In this document: positions 1 through 7,996 of the stretch, one piece after another | Position numbering within the stretch: position 1 is the stretch's first letter | Layout of the letters: the number at the start of each line of letters is the position of its first letter | Source: Thermoguttaceae bacterium | GTDB taxonomy: Bacteria > Planctomycetota > Planctomycetia > Pirellulales > Thermoguttaceae | Reading direction: 5' to 3' | DNA: 42,456 nucleotides | Assembly: GCA_025062105.1 (NCBI GenBank) | Contig: JANXAQ010000337.1 | Location: 1-42,456 of the forward strand | The notes under the pieces: model-generated | Seen by the model: only the letters and a program-made list of their open reading frames with translations | Told to the model about the DNA's origin: nothing | The model's database searches: none | Program-made: the position numbers and the translations under genes

Positions 1-261
1 ACAAAGCCGACGCATGTGGCCGGTAAAATCAAATCTTCTTGCCGAAGACACAGCTGATCATCCTTATACATACTTGTCATCCTCTGCTCCTGAAAGCCTC
101 CCTGCTATAGTCTGCTCCCGAATCCGTCCATGCTATTAGGATGAACCAACCAGGCGAACAAGTCAACCCACCGGGGCGCCGCCTGACAGACAGCAGTAGG
201 TCGTAGCAGGTTGGAAATAACCCCAGAGCCCTCGAACACCTGGCAGCTACCTCTACATGGC
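1..261. other. No recognisable gene at the left edge
   Basis: I see no convincing coding region here. A 73-codon minus-strand frame (77-298) runs into repeat B1, has no Shine-Dalgarno sequence and resembles nothing I know. The stretch may be decayed DNA or the downstream flank of a gene outside the window. Confidence 0.4.
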
Positions 262-407
262 TGTAGTGAAAACCATCTTCTATGATGAAATCAAGCACAC
301 CTATCTCTAGAATTTTCCCAATCCCTCTTTTCTAAGGATGTCAAAGGGAGGGCTGATCAGCCAAACCCCATAGGACACCACCACAATCCCAGCTTTAGGA
401 CAGCTTC
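262..407. repeat. Family B element, decayed copy (B1)
   Basis: Its right part aligns with the well-preserved B copy at 7661-7794, sharing a GATCAGCC/GGTCGGCC block, AAACCCCAT and the end AGGACAGCTTC. The left end is diffuse. It abuts a family A element at 411, repeating the B-then-A order seen at several other loci. Confidence 0.6.
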
Positions 408-410
408 TTT

Positions 411-558
411 GCACGACTTTTGCTATTTTTGAGCTTTTGTGGAAAGGAGAAAGCCCTAACTCCTTGAAATTACTGGAGTCAGGAAACTGTGTGGACGAAA
501 GGAAGATCCGCCGTCACTGCTGAGCAGAAAAGAAGTTAGGAAAATTGGCAATTTGAGC
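411..558. repeat. Family A element (148 bp)
   Basis: The left end GCACGACTTTTGC and a decayed right end GGCAATTTGAGC flank a core with CTAACTCC and GGAGTCAGG, the central inverted pair typical of family A. The right boundary is TTA (559-561). The copy is degenerate but clearly alignable with the copy at 7798-7947. Confidence 0.7.
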
Positions 559-626
559 TTAGAGGATTAATTAGAGGATTAAAACATCCAAGAGGGATCC
601 GCTCTGGAAATGGAAGAAGTGGGCGA

Positions 627-760
627 CAGGAACTGTCCCGAAAAGCATCTCCATGAGAAAAGCAGGTTACCTTTCCGTCTCCTATAAAAATCTTAACCCC
701 CTACTTTGTTGGACGGCCGATCGAAGGACCGGCAGTCCAAAGCCATCGGGACAGCATAAA
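627..760. repeat. Family B-like remnant (B2)
   Basis: ACTGTCCCGAAAAGCAT near 631 and AGCCATCGGGACAGC near 741 look like the two inverted ends of family B (GGCTGTC..GAAAAGCAT / GGACAGCC). The interior also has a GGACGGCCGATCG block similar to the TGGTCGGCC segment of B. It is strongly decayed. Confidence 0.4.
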
Positions 761-850
761 GCCCCAATGGGAAGGATGCCCTTTGCCAGAGAAGGATGGA
801 ACTACTACATAATTCGACGGAGATATCTTTAGCCGATGTTGGCTGGTATC

Positions 851-994
851 TTGACTTTTGCCATTTTCTCTAAATTATTTTGCCAGGAGTTACAGCGAAA
901 ATTCCCGTGGTTCACACAATTTTCTAAATCCAATAATTCCAGAGACTTAGAGCTTTCTCTGTTGGACCGGTATGCCCAAAATGGCAAAAGTCAA
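851..994. repeat. Family A element nested in D1
   Basis: Ends are TTGACTTTTGCCATTTT and AAAATGGCAAAAGTCAA. It is flanked on both sides by CTGGTAT (843-849 and 995-1001), a direct repeat longer than the 3-bp TTA/TAA seen at other A copies, so the exact boundary is uncertain. Confidence 0.75.
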
Positions 995-999
995 CTGGT

Positions 1000-1215
1000 A
1001 TTTGTACTTTCCCAAATAAAGGGGGAGGGTGGAGGAGGTTAGGTGCACCAGATGAAAGGCCTGTTGGGGCGATTTTTGCCGGATATACCCAGTCAAGCAA
1101 CCAAACCAAAAGAGGGAATCTCAGTCGCAGGAACCGGTTGGGCTGCTTAGTTTGGAAAATCTTTCGCTCCCACTGTGGTAAGAAAGGCGTCAGGAGATTG
1201 CACTTTTGCCCCACA
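1000..1215 (+). repeat. Segment C copy 1
   Basis: This stretch is homologous in inverted orientation to about 40885-41135. Shared blocks include TTTTGCCGGATA, GAACCGGTTGGG versus GAACGGGTTGGG, and TTGGAAAATCTTTCGCTC. An indel breaks any common reading frame, so it looks like a non-coding repeat. In both copies a family A element lies immediately before it. Confidence 0.6.
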
Positions 1216-1384
1216 AGGGGAACTTCTGCGAAAGTACCGCTGGCATGGGATCTACCCCAATCTATCAGTGTGCTGGCCTGGCTTGCACCCTACAGATAGT
1301 AGTTGTTCGGGAAGGAGAGCCAAACGGCTATAGCATCAAAAGTTCATATAGCTCACCACACCTTTAGTATTTTTCAGAGGTTTC

Positions 1385-1786
1385 TTAATGTTCTGCAGTG
1401 CTGGAAGAATCCCTAGCCTCTGACGCTTGGGAAGATTCCATGCAGGAACTTGTCGGCGGCGGAGATTGCGAGCCATGCGTCTGTGCATGAGAAACGTCTA
1501 GGCGAGTTCGGTTGCGCCGACGTTTTGGCAGCGGGGCCGCAGTCCATTGTTTGGTGAGGTCTTCAAAAACATCCGGAGATTCATACCGGATGATGTTTTT
1601 GCCTTCCGGAATCGGTCCGATAAGCCCCCGAAACACCGGTAAACCTCGCAAGGATAAATCCGTACTGCAATCTTCCACCCCGATCTGCACATGGCGGCGA
1701 AGGATAGGCTGCGGTGAGTCGTAATCCCGAATGCGAATCTGTCCGTCGCTGCCACGGGTAACCACCCGAAATGTGGTCTTTTTCAT
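1385..1786 (-). CDS. Small conserved-looking protein of unknown function
   Basis: This is a 133-residue protein starting MKKTTFRVVTRG. The start at 1786 is chosen because GGGAGGG lies about 6 nt upstream; an in-frame ATG six codons earlier has no such site. The N-terminal two thirds (to about residue 95) is charged and folded-looking, with many Arg and Asp residues. The C-terminal third is Ser/Pro/Thr-rich and probably disordered. There is no signal peptide or membrane segment, and I do not recognise the family. The stop codon sits exactly where the terminal repeat of D element D1 begins, so the last codons may have been altered by the insertion. It stands alone among repeats. Confidence 0.6.
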   Translation of the reverse strand: MKKTTFRVVTRGSDGQIRIRDYDSPQPILRRHVQIGVEDCSTDLSLRGLPVFRGLIGPIPEGKNIIRYESPDVFEDLTKQWTAAPLPKRRRNRTRLDVSHAQTHGSQSPPPTSSCMESSQASEARDSSSTAEH

Positions 1787-1884
1787 ACTACCCTCCCATC
1801 GCAACGTACAATAGGTTGACGATTGCCTTCCAAGGCCCTAAATGCCGACCTAATTCCTTGGGCTTTTTCCGCAACACCCTTCAG

Positions 1885-2148
1885 CTGCGCTTCCATAGGT
1901 TATTTTGTTTCCAAGAGTTACCACGAGTCCTCCTTTTGTTCATACAATTTCCTAAGTCCCATAATAGCTCTGTTGAAGGGCTGTCCGCATTCTGAGGAGG
2001 TTGTGCCATACTGGTCGGTTTTGCTTCAGTTTTAGTGGGTTTAGGCCTCCGACCGGAAATGGTTTCAACAGAGCCTCCCATAATTCCCAAAAAGGTAAAG
2101 GTAGAAGTTGCCTTTTTTGGCAAGAGACACAAATTGGCAAAAGTTCAT
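1885..2148. repeat. Family A element interrupted by an E element
   Basis: The left part (about 1885-1965) carries TTTCCAAGAGTTACCACGAG and CAATTTCCTAAGTCC. The right part (2076-2148) ends in AAATTGGCAAAAGTTC. Together they match a reverse-oriented A copy such as 40517-40666. The two halves are separated by a complete E element with a 9-bp target duplication. Confidence 0.75.
1966..2075. repeat. Family E element, 110 bp, 9-bp target duplication
   Basis: Terminal inverted repeats are (A)GCTCTGTTGAA and TTCAACAGAGCC. It is flanked by the perfect direct repeat TCCCATAAT (1957-1965 and 2076-2084). Removing the element and one duplicate restores a continuous family A sequence. The interior has the GGTTTAGGCCTCCGACC block found in other E copies. 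Confidence 0.92.
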
Positions 2149-3028
2149 TTCAGTCGAATCAAGGGTTTATGTCTCTCTCCCCGACTGCCCCCACCGCTGT
2201 AAGAGGCTCGCGGGGGGTGGGAAAGGCTGGTTGACGGCCTTTTCAGCCCCTGCCCTGCTTCCAGAAGAATGCTTTGCTCCGCCACTGGGCCGAGACATTA
2301 CCTCCACTGGGTTACCTGCTGGATTGCTGGCTTTCATTCCCAATGACAAGAGCGATCTATCTATTGGGCGAAACTGGTAGCTTTTCAGAAGCCAATATCG
2401 GCAAAGTTTTTTTGACCCGACAAGGTTTCCCCAAGCGACGTTGTACAAGAAGCAATCGGTTCGATTGACATTTTCGACATCTGAGCCAAGCTCTGTACGA
2501 TCGGCCCTTGGGGGAGCCGGTAGCCGGGGTTGTAGGGAGTGTGGAAAAGAAAGAGGAAAAACTGGTGCAAAGCACTGTAGTAGTTATGAGGGATTTTATA
2601 CCCATCTTTTTATGGTCTTTAGATGGTTAGCACCCACTTTAGTATGGGATCACAGTAACTTTTCTTTTTCGGAACTCTTAGTTTTTAGTATTTTCGAGGG
2701 GGATTTAACAACCTTTTAGAGGGACAAATTTCAGAAGAGCTTCTTTTCGCCTTGAGTGATTGGTGCAAGTTAGCTATCTTGCAAGCCAGTTTTTGAACTG
2801 TGCCAACATACGGCCCCCAGGGGGAGGCCAGCGGGTTTGGAACTCCGGGCATAAACCTGTCTGGGCACCCCAAGCCCATGGGTTGCCCAACCAGAAGGGC
2901 ATACAACCCACACACCCCGAAGTAACTCAGCAGGTGGGGATGGCGACCTATGTGAGTAGGGCTGCTCGGGGGATGTTACTGGTGTAGGTTTGCAAGAAGT
3001 AGTTCTGGGCAAGAAGGAGATAGACAAG
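2149..3028. other. Spacer without a recognisable gene
   Basis: Several short overlapping frames exist on both strands (for example 2108-2380 plus and 2167-2448 minus), but none has a good ribosome-binding site, a recognisable motif or an advantage over its competitors. I also see none of the repeat families here, which makes this one of the few repeat-free spacers. It could be the remains of a decayed gene. Confidence 0.45.
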
Positions 3029-3793
3029 ATGAAAAAAAGCACAAGCTGGCTTTTTGTCTGGATGTGGGGGGCAATGGTTGGTGGGGCTTGGGGGATTGAT
3101 TTTCGGATGGAAAACAAGGTTTATTTCGGCAATCAGCGTGAACCGGCGGTAGAGACCACCACCATTTTTTACAATGGGGTGGTGTACGATTTTTTGAAAA
3201 AGCCGGCTGAGATAACCATCCTAGAGAACCAGAGGCGAATAGTCCTTCTAGATACCGAAAGGCGGGTAAAGACCCATGTTACTCTTCATGAGGTGGAAGC
3301 CTTTGTGGAGCGGCTTCGGCGGCGGGCCGACGAATATTCCGACCCGTTTGTGGTCTTTTTGGGCCGGCCGGAGTTTGAACACCATTTTGATCCCGAATCT
3401 CGGGAGTTGACCTTAAGCAGTCGATGGATCACCTATCGGGTCTTGACAGTGGATGCGGAAAGTGCGGAATTGGCGGAGGAATATCGGATGTTTGCGGATG
3501 CGTTGGCTCGGCTCAACGCACTGTTGAATCCGAAAGGATTGCCCCCTTTTCCCCGCCTTGTACTTAATGCCGAACTACAGCGGCGGGAAATGATTCCTAA
3601 AGAGGTACACTTGACGATTCATTCAGACCGAAGCTTATTTCCGAAAAAGCGAACCGTGCTTCGCAGTGAACATTATTTGGTTCGGCAGATCTCCGAAGCG
3701 GATCGTACCAGAGTGCAGCAAGCCATCGAATTCCAAAATCTTTTCCCTCAGATAAGTTTTGAGCAATATCAGAAGCAGCATCTGGAAAAATAG
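3029..3793 (+). CDS. Exported protein of unknown function
   Basis: A 254-residue protein beginning MKKSTSWLFVWMWGAMVGGAWG, a clear Sec-type signal peptide (K-rich start, hydrophobic core, probable cleavage after about residue 22). The start at 3029 is preferred over one 13 codons upstream because AAGGAG lies about 10 nt before it. The mature part is highly charged, with many Arg and Glu residues, and is predicted to mix beta segments (about 25-75) with a helix (about 85-105), a second beta stretch and a helical C-terminus ending in Gln-rich sequence. There is no catalytic motif I can name. It probably acts outside the cytoplasmic membrane. A decayed A element follows 11 bp after the stop codon. 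Confidence 0.8.
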   Translation: MKKSTSWLFVWMWGAMVGGAWGIDFRMENKVYFGNQREPAVETTTIFYNGVVYDFLKKPAEITILENQRRIVLLDTERRVKTHVTLHEVEAFVERLRRRADEYSDPFVVFLGRPEFEHHFDPESRELTLSSRWITYRVLTVDAESAELAEEYRMFADALARLNALLNPKGLPPFPRLVLNAELQRREMIPKEVHLTIHSDRSLFPKKRTVLRSEHYLVRQISEADRTRVQQAIEFQNLFPQISFEQYQKQHLEK

Positions 3794-3804
3794 CAGGAGG
3801 CTTA

Positions 3805-3872
3805 ATCGCCACTTTTGTCTTTTTAGCAACTTCCTGAAAGGGAAAAGTTCAAAGTCGGTGGCATGATTGCAG
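3805..3872. repeat. Left half of an interrupted family A element
   Basis: CCACTTTTGTCTTTTTAGC followed by AAAGGGAAAAGTTCAAAGTC aligns with the left half of A up to the central GGAGTTA. Family B (3876-4017) is inserted at that TTA (3873-3875), the same position used in the A elements at 25.94 and 40.29 kb. No right half is visible here. Confidence 0.6.
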
Positions 3873-3875
3873 TTA

Positions 3876-4017
3876 GAAGCTATCCTGACATTGGCTTTTG
3901 GGGTTTCCTACGGGGTTGGGCTGACTAGCTCCTCCCTCGGCGCTCCATTTTGGAGATTCTACGGGATTGAGGAGAGGGACTTCTTTTCATCCTAGAAAAT
4001 GCTTTTCAGGGCAGCTC
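3876..4017. repeat. Family B element bounded by TTA
   Basis: Ends are GAAGCTATCCTGA and CAGGGCAGCTC, with TTA on both sides (3873-3875, 4018-4020). The interior has CATTTTGGAGATTCTACGGG and GAAAATGCTTTTC, typical of B. Confidence 0.8.
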
Positions 4018-4020
4018 TTA

Positions 4021-4308
4021 GCTCGACTTTTGCCATTTTTGTAACTTCTTCTATTTCAAGGACTTAGCCTTTAAGGATTCTTCGTCCAGCAATTTTCTAA
4101 GTCCAATATGTTTGATAGGTTAGGAGCTCGACTTTTGCCATTTTAGGCCTTTTCCCGGAAGGGGAAAACTCTAAGTCCTTGTAAATGTTGTACTTAGGAC
4201 ATTGTGTGAACAAAAGGAAGTCTCGTCTAACTCCTGGAAACAAAAGGACTTAAGGAAAATGGCAAAAGTCAAGAGGAGATCCCTCCTGGAAATTGGAAAA
4301 ACTTGAGT
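4021..4308. repeat. Family A element nested within family A
   Basis: A reverse-oriented A starts at 4021 (GCTCGACTTTTGCCATTTTT), runs to about 4122, and appears to resume at 4275-4308 (CCTCCTGGAAATTGG, then AAACTTGAG). A second, complete forward A occupies 4126-4274 (GCTCGACTTTTGCC to GGCAAAAGTCAAG). The inner copy lies at a TTA in the outer copy. With the flanking half A and the B element this makes at least three nesting levels. Confidence 0.65.
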
Positions 4309-4493
4309 GCTGCCGGAAGATGGGGATATCGGTTTAGGGGATCGCCGATTCGGAAGGGGCGTTTGGGCCGCTGGCTAGACACTTCTACCCTCCAGCCACG
4401 CTGCTAACCTTCTCCGAGTTGCCCACCCTATGGGCCAGAGTTGCCCTGAGCTTCCTCTGTCTGGGAACCTCTTTAAAACACTGGACATATCGT

Positions 4494-4902
4494 AGGACCT
4501 CTGCAGAATCCTCATAGATAGGAAGCTTTGCATCATTCAAAGGGGATATTTTTTTACCATTTTGGCTGTTTTCCTTCTAACAGAATATATAGAGCTGCTA
4601 GCATTGCTAGCACCCAATAGATAGTAGCTGTCCAGGTAGGGCAATCGGACGGCTAGAGAATTAAGGAACCTCTGCATAATTCAAGGAGGATATTGTGATA
4701 CTATTTTGGTTGTCCTCCTTTTACCCTAACATATAGAGTTGCTAGCATTGCTAGCAGCCAATCGATAGTAGATGTTCGACTAGGAGAACGGAAGGCCCTA
4801 AGAATCAAAAGTTCATGAAGTTCACTATATATTCAGGATTTTGCAGAGGTTCTTTAAACGTTTCCAAAATTCACTACATGTTCAGGCTTCTGCAGAGGTT
4901 CC
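4494..4902. repeat. Family D element interrupted by another D (outer copy)
   Basis: The left part, including GGGGATATTTTTTTACC and GCTAGCATTGCTAGC, runs to 4664. The right part, from 4858 (TTCACTACATGTTCAGG), ends in CTGCAGAGGTTCC at 4902. The inner copy sits between them. The left terminus carries an extra stretch of about 26 bp (GACCTCTGCA, then again TTTGCATCATTC). Confidence 0.75.
4665..4853. repeat. Family D element, 189 bp, TTAA target duplication (inner copy)
   Basis: It starts GGAACCTCTGCATAATTC and ends TTTTGCAGAGGTTCT, flanked by TTAA (4661-4664 and 4854-4857). It has the same length as the D copies at 23301 and 38217. Confidence 0.9.
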
Positions 4903-4910
4903 TCCAGTGA

Positions 4911-5216
4911 TTTTGATTCGGTAGGCTTTTGAGAGATCTGTCCAAATACTTACTATATGGAGGGTACTAGCAGAGCTAGGAAGCTAACCAATTGGGTCAG
5001 AGACGGCGGGGCTAAAATGATATGAAAATATATCCCTCAAAATAAGCAGAGGTCCTAGTGGATTTTGTGATGTTGTAATTCAGTAGGGATTGGCCCGCTT
5101 AATTCCGAACGAACTACTCGATGTAGCTCGTAGCAGTGCGAGCAACCCTATGTATTGAATTAGCGGGGGTACCCAAATGGTGTAAAAATATCTTCTTTGA
5201 ATTATGCAGAGGTTCC
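4911..5216. repeat. Two truncated reverse-oriented family D elements
   Basis: The first (about 4911-5056) ends ATAAGCAGAGGTCC and the second (about 5057-5216) ends GAATTATGCAGAGGTTCC, both preceded by the reversed D block (AAATGGTGTAAAAATATC in the second). Neither keeps its other terminus. The second carries an internal CGTAGCAGTGCGAGCAACC block resembling the D variant at 26.4 kb. Confidence 0.65.
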
Positions 5217-5460
5217 TCTGTTTTTGTGTGCTTTGCGTGGTGGGGGGCACTGGTAGCAAACTACCCGGAAAAATGGTAGTTTTTTAGAAAGGCTAGCATT
5301 GGTTTTGCCAGACGGTGTTTCGATTCTGGCTATGGCGATAAGGGATAAGTCTGCTTGGGATGGGGAACCGTAATTGGGGGTCGGAGGAAGGAAGTTTTGC
5401 AAGAGAGGGAAACCAGTAACAAGGTCAAAATATTTTTCTGGGTTTTCAGGAGATGCCGCC

Positions 5461-6402
5461 ATGAGTAAACATCTAGCAACATGGGGATGGGCGACGATGG
5501 TTCTGATTAGTAGGATAGCAGAGGGCCAGGGTGCGGAGTTTACAGTGGATCGGCAAGCAGACAAGGTTACTATAAAGATCGACGGGGAGCTTTTTGCCGA
5601 GTATTTGGCCGCCCCGAAACTCCAGCCGCCGTTGGGGCCGATTGTGTGGCCGATCATCGGGCCTACCGGCAAACCGATGACTCGTGCTTATCCCATGGCC
5701 GACCAGCCGGGCGAACGCAAAGACCATCCCCATCATCGATCGATGTGGTTCAATCATGGTAGCGTGAACGGATATGACTTTTGGGCCAAGCTGCCGATCC
5801 GGCATCGGGAGTTTATCAAAGTCGAAGGCGGTCAACGGGCAGTTATCGAGACGCTGAACGATTGGATCGGTCCGGACGGCACCAAAGTCTGTGAAGATCG
5901 ACGTCGGTTGACTTTCCACGGAGATCGGCAATGTCGGCTGATTGATTTCGATATTACCATCACCGCCACCGAAGCGCCGGTTACCTTTGCCGACACCAAA
6001 GAGGGTTGTTTTGGGATTCGCGTGGCGGAGACGATGAAAGTGGATGCCAAACTCGGTGGACATATTATCAATAGCCACGGTCAACAGGATAAAGATGCCT
6101 GGGCCAAACGGGCCGAATGGGTCGATTACTATGGTCCGGTGGACGGCCAGGTCGTTGGCATTGCTGTGATGAACCACCCGGCCAGTTTCCGAGCACCTAC
6201 TTATTGGCATGTACGTACCTATGGCTTGTTTGCGGCCAATCCGTTTGGATGGAAAGATTTCGGAGCGAAAGAAGACGGCACATACACGTTGCCGAAAGGA
6301 AACTCCATTTCCTTGTATTACCGAGTTGTGCTGCATAAAGGGAACCATCAGGAAGGCCGAATCGCCGAACTTTATCAGGCTTATGCGCAGGAGAAAAAAT
6401 AG
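5461..6402 (+). CDS. DUF6807 / PmoA-like family protein, probably exported
   Basis: This 313-residue protein matches the family annotated as DUF6807 or methane-oxygenase PmoA-like, common in Planctomycetes and Bacteroidetes near sugar-catabolic genes. The name is historical and does not imply methane oxidation. Evidence includes the PPLGPIVWPIIGPTGKPMTR segment (residues 56-75), the diagnostic DHPHHRS motif (88-94) and a C-terminal SLYYRVVLHKG stretch. Residues 1-25 are moderately hydrophobic (WGWATMVLISRIAEGQGA) and may be a signal peptide. The start at 5461 is chosen for AGGAG about 8 nt upstream; a start 29 codons earlier has none. The molecular activity is unknown. A carbohydrate-related, mostly beta fold is inferred. 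Confidence 0.88.
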   Translation: MSKHLATWGWATMVLISRIAEGQGAEFTVDRQADKVTIKIDGELFAEYLAAPKLQPPLGPIVWPIIGPTGKPMTRAYPMADQPGERKDHPHHRSMWFNHGSVNGYDFWAKLPIRHREFIKVEGGQRAVIETLNDWIGPDGTKVCEDRRRLTFHGDRQCRLIDFDITITATEAPVTFADTKEGCFGIRVAETMKVDAKLGGHIINSHGQQDKDAWAKRAEWVDYYGPVDGQVVGIAVMNHPASFRAPTYWHVRTYGLFAANPFGWKDFGAKEDGTYTLPKGNSISLYYRVVLHKGNHQEGRIAELYQAYAQEKK

Positions 6403-6464
6403 TCGGCATAAACCAAAGGCTTTGCTCGCTCTGGGGTCTTCGGGAATTGATTCCGTGGAGTAAA

Positions 6465-6545
6465 GGTTCTGGGAAAACCTTTTCCGATCGGAGGTCTAAA
6501 CCCACCGAAAGGAGAACAAAAACAGCCAGGCTGGAAAACCTCTTC
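6465..6545. repeat. Truncated family E element
   Basis: GGTTCTGGGAAAACCTTTTCC and the block TCTAAACCCACCGAAAGG match the left two thirds of E. The right terminus is missing where family B sequence begins, and no target duplication can be assigned. Confidence 0.6.
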
Positions 6546-6689
6546 AAAAATTTGGGATTTTGGAGGAGTCCCATGGGTTTTGGCTGGCCATCCTTCGACA
6601 CTCTTTTAAAAATAGGGATTTTGAAGATTCTAGAGGGTTTAGGTGAGAAACCTCCTTTCCTCATAGAAAATGCCCTTCTGGGCAGCCTC
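6546..6689. repeat. Family B element (B4)
   Basis: CCCATGGGTTTTGGCTGGCC, AAAATAGGGATTTTGAAG and CATAGAAAATGCCCTTCTGG align with B at 40358-40513. The right end GGGCAGCCTC is followed by TAA (6690-6692). The left end is fused to E sequence. Confidence 0.75.
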
Positions 6690-6692
6690 TAA

Positions 6693-7354
6693 GCTGTTGC
6701 CTACCTTGCCACAGCGCCTTGGGTAAACTAATCCAGTTGCAAAAACTATGCGGAATTTGCGGGAAAGAATGAGACTTTAAAAAATTCTTGGAAATCTTTT
6801 GAACGGTAGGAAACGTAGCATAATACCTTTAAAAGTCCTTTGCCACTTTAGAGAAAAATCTTTTTTTGGACGCCTGGATGGAAAGCGGAAAAATTATTCC
6901 TTATCTGGCTTAGACTAACGGCAACAGCCCCTATCGTTGGCAAGCTGATTCCCCCAGTCCGGCGGGATTCTGAAGCGAAGGAATTCGGTCCTGGATGCCG
7001 ATGTTTTCAGTGTCAGCGTTGTTGAGGATGGGGTTATTTTTTTCAGGGTAAGATTTCCGCCGAGTGGAGAGACCCGCCGCTGTCCACTGCAGGAGTGGTC
7101 GGCATTGCCGAAGGTAATGCTGTCTGGCGGGAATTTTCCTCTGTTCCTTCCGTTCCCAGAGAGGCCAATCATTAGGGTGGCCGGTTGCGGGAGAAAGAGG
7201 TAAGTTCCGCGTTTTATTTCCCACTCACCCCTGCCTCTGTTGGCCACAGGGGACAGAGGAGAAAGATTAGCCCCTCCATTCGGCTGAAGAGTTCCTTTTT
7301 AGCCAGGTCGGTTCTGGTTTCCGCCTGGCAGGCCTATCAGGAGAGATTGCAGCC
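6693..7354. other. Spacer without a recognisable gene
   Basis: No repeat family and no credible coding frame were found. An A/T-rich stretch at 6770-6900 could hold a promoter for the gene at 7355, but I cannot pick clear -35/-10 boxes. Short minus-strand frames in 6915-7247 lack motifs and ribosome-binding sites. Confidence 0.4.
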
Positions 7355-7660
7355 ATGCCAGCCACCTGTACCTGTGCGCCTGAGATTCAGTCGTTCGAAG
7401 ATTTGCGACAGTACATTTACCAGATCATCTGCGAGCAGTTTCAACTCCAGCCTGGGGCATTCTCTTTGACCCAACGGATTCTGACCCGAGGCGGCAACAT
7501 CTGTGGAGTATTTTTCTGTGTGCATGGACCTCGTTCAGTCAAGTTTTCCGCCATCTGGGAGATTGAACGGAATCAGATCCTATTTTATGATCCGGCGGGT
7601 GTCCGGTTTTTACGCGTACAGCTTCGTTCTCGACCCGATTGGCAACAAAGAGCCGCTTAA
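7355..7660 (+). CDS. Small protein of unknown function (101 aa)
   Basis: It begins MPATCTCAPEIQSFEDLRQY and has AGGAG about 12 nt upstream. An N-terminal CTC pair is followed by a helix (about 10-30), then a beta-rich half containing GVFFCVHGPR and IWEIERNQILFYDPAG, which reads like a small alpha/beta domain. There is no signal peptide. The composition and the clean start suggest a real, probably planctomycete-restricted protein, but I cannot name a family. Its stop codon TAA (7658-7660) is also the left target-site copy of the family B element that follows, so the repeat begins at the very next base. Confidence 0.7.
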   Translation: MPATCTCAPEIQSFEDLRQYIYQIICEQFQLQPGAFSLTQRILTRGGNICGVFFCVHGPRSVKFSAIWEIERNQILFYDPAGVRFLRVQLRSRPDWQQRAA

Positions 7661-7794
7661 AGGCTGTCTGGAAAAGCATTTTCTTATGGTGAAATAAAGG
7701 TCCCCTCCTTTACCCTTAAATCTTTTAGGGAGGGCAGAGCTGGTCGGCCAAAACCCATGGGAAACCGCCAAAGTCCCAATTTCAGGACAGCCTC
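7661..7794. repeat. Family B element, 134 bp, starting at a stop codon
   Basis: Ends are AGGCTGTCTGGAAAAGC and TTTCAGGACAGCCTC, flanked by TAA on the left (7658-7660, the stop codon of the preceding gene) and TAA on the right (7795-7797). Confidence 0.85.
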
Positions 7795-7797
7795 TAA

Positions 7798-7947
7798 GCT
7801 CGACTTTTGCCATTTTAGGCCTTCTCCCGGAAGGGGAAAATTCTAACTCCTTGTAAATATTGGACTTAGGAAATTGCGTGAACAAAAGGAGGTCTCGTCG
7901 TAACCACTGGAAGCAAAAGAAGTTAGGGAAATTGGCAAAAGTCGAAC
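7798..7947. repeat. Family A element, 150 bp (reference copy)
   Basis: Ends are GCTCGACTTTTGCCATTTT and AATTGGCAAAAGTCGAAC, flanked by TAA (7795-7797 and 7948-7950). The inner region has CTAACTCCTTGTAAATATTGG and GACTTAGG, an imperfect central stem-loop. It shares its left TAA with the B element before it. Confidence 0.9.
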
Positions 7948-7996
7948 TAAGAGTGGGAAAAGTGGAGTGCCAGGGGGAGTGGGCGTGTGCAAGCTA

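Larger units (their letters stand above)
797..1387. repeat. Family D element split by later insertions (D1)
   Basis: The left end at 797-842 (GGAACTACTACATAATTC, then GGAGATATC) matches the D start. The right half lies at 1262-1387 (CAGATAGTAGTTGTTC, AAAAGTTCATATAG, TTTTTCAGAGGTTTC) and matches the D end. Between them sit a family A element (851-994) and a C segment, which explains the 591-bp span instead of about 189 bp. The right end touches the stop codon of the minus-strand gene 1385-1786. Confidence 0.6.

Noticed and set aside
77..298. 73-codon minus-strand frame at the left edge
   Set aside because: It overlaps repeat B1 and has no ribosome-binding site or recognisable motif.
924..1214. 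96-codon minus-strand frame
   Set aside because: It runs through family A and segment C repeats; the homologous repeat at the other end of the window does not preserve the frame.
2108..2468. Overlapping frames on both strands
   Set aside because: Several equally long alternatives, none with a good start signal or similarity to anything I recognise.
4494..5216. Possible CRISPR array from repeated D ends
   Set aside because: The repeats are 187-189 bp inverted-repeat elements, nested and in both orientations, without regular short repeats and spacers or cas genes.
5473..6348. 291-codon frame opposite the DUF6807 gene
   Set aside because: Antisense shadow of a well-supported gene; no ribosome-binding site and an unnatural composition.
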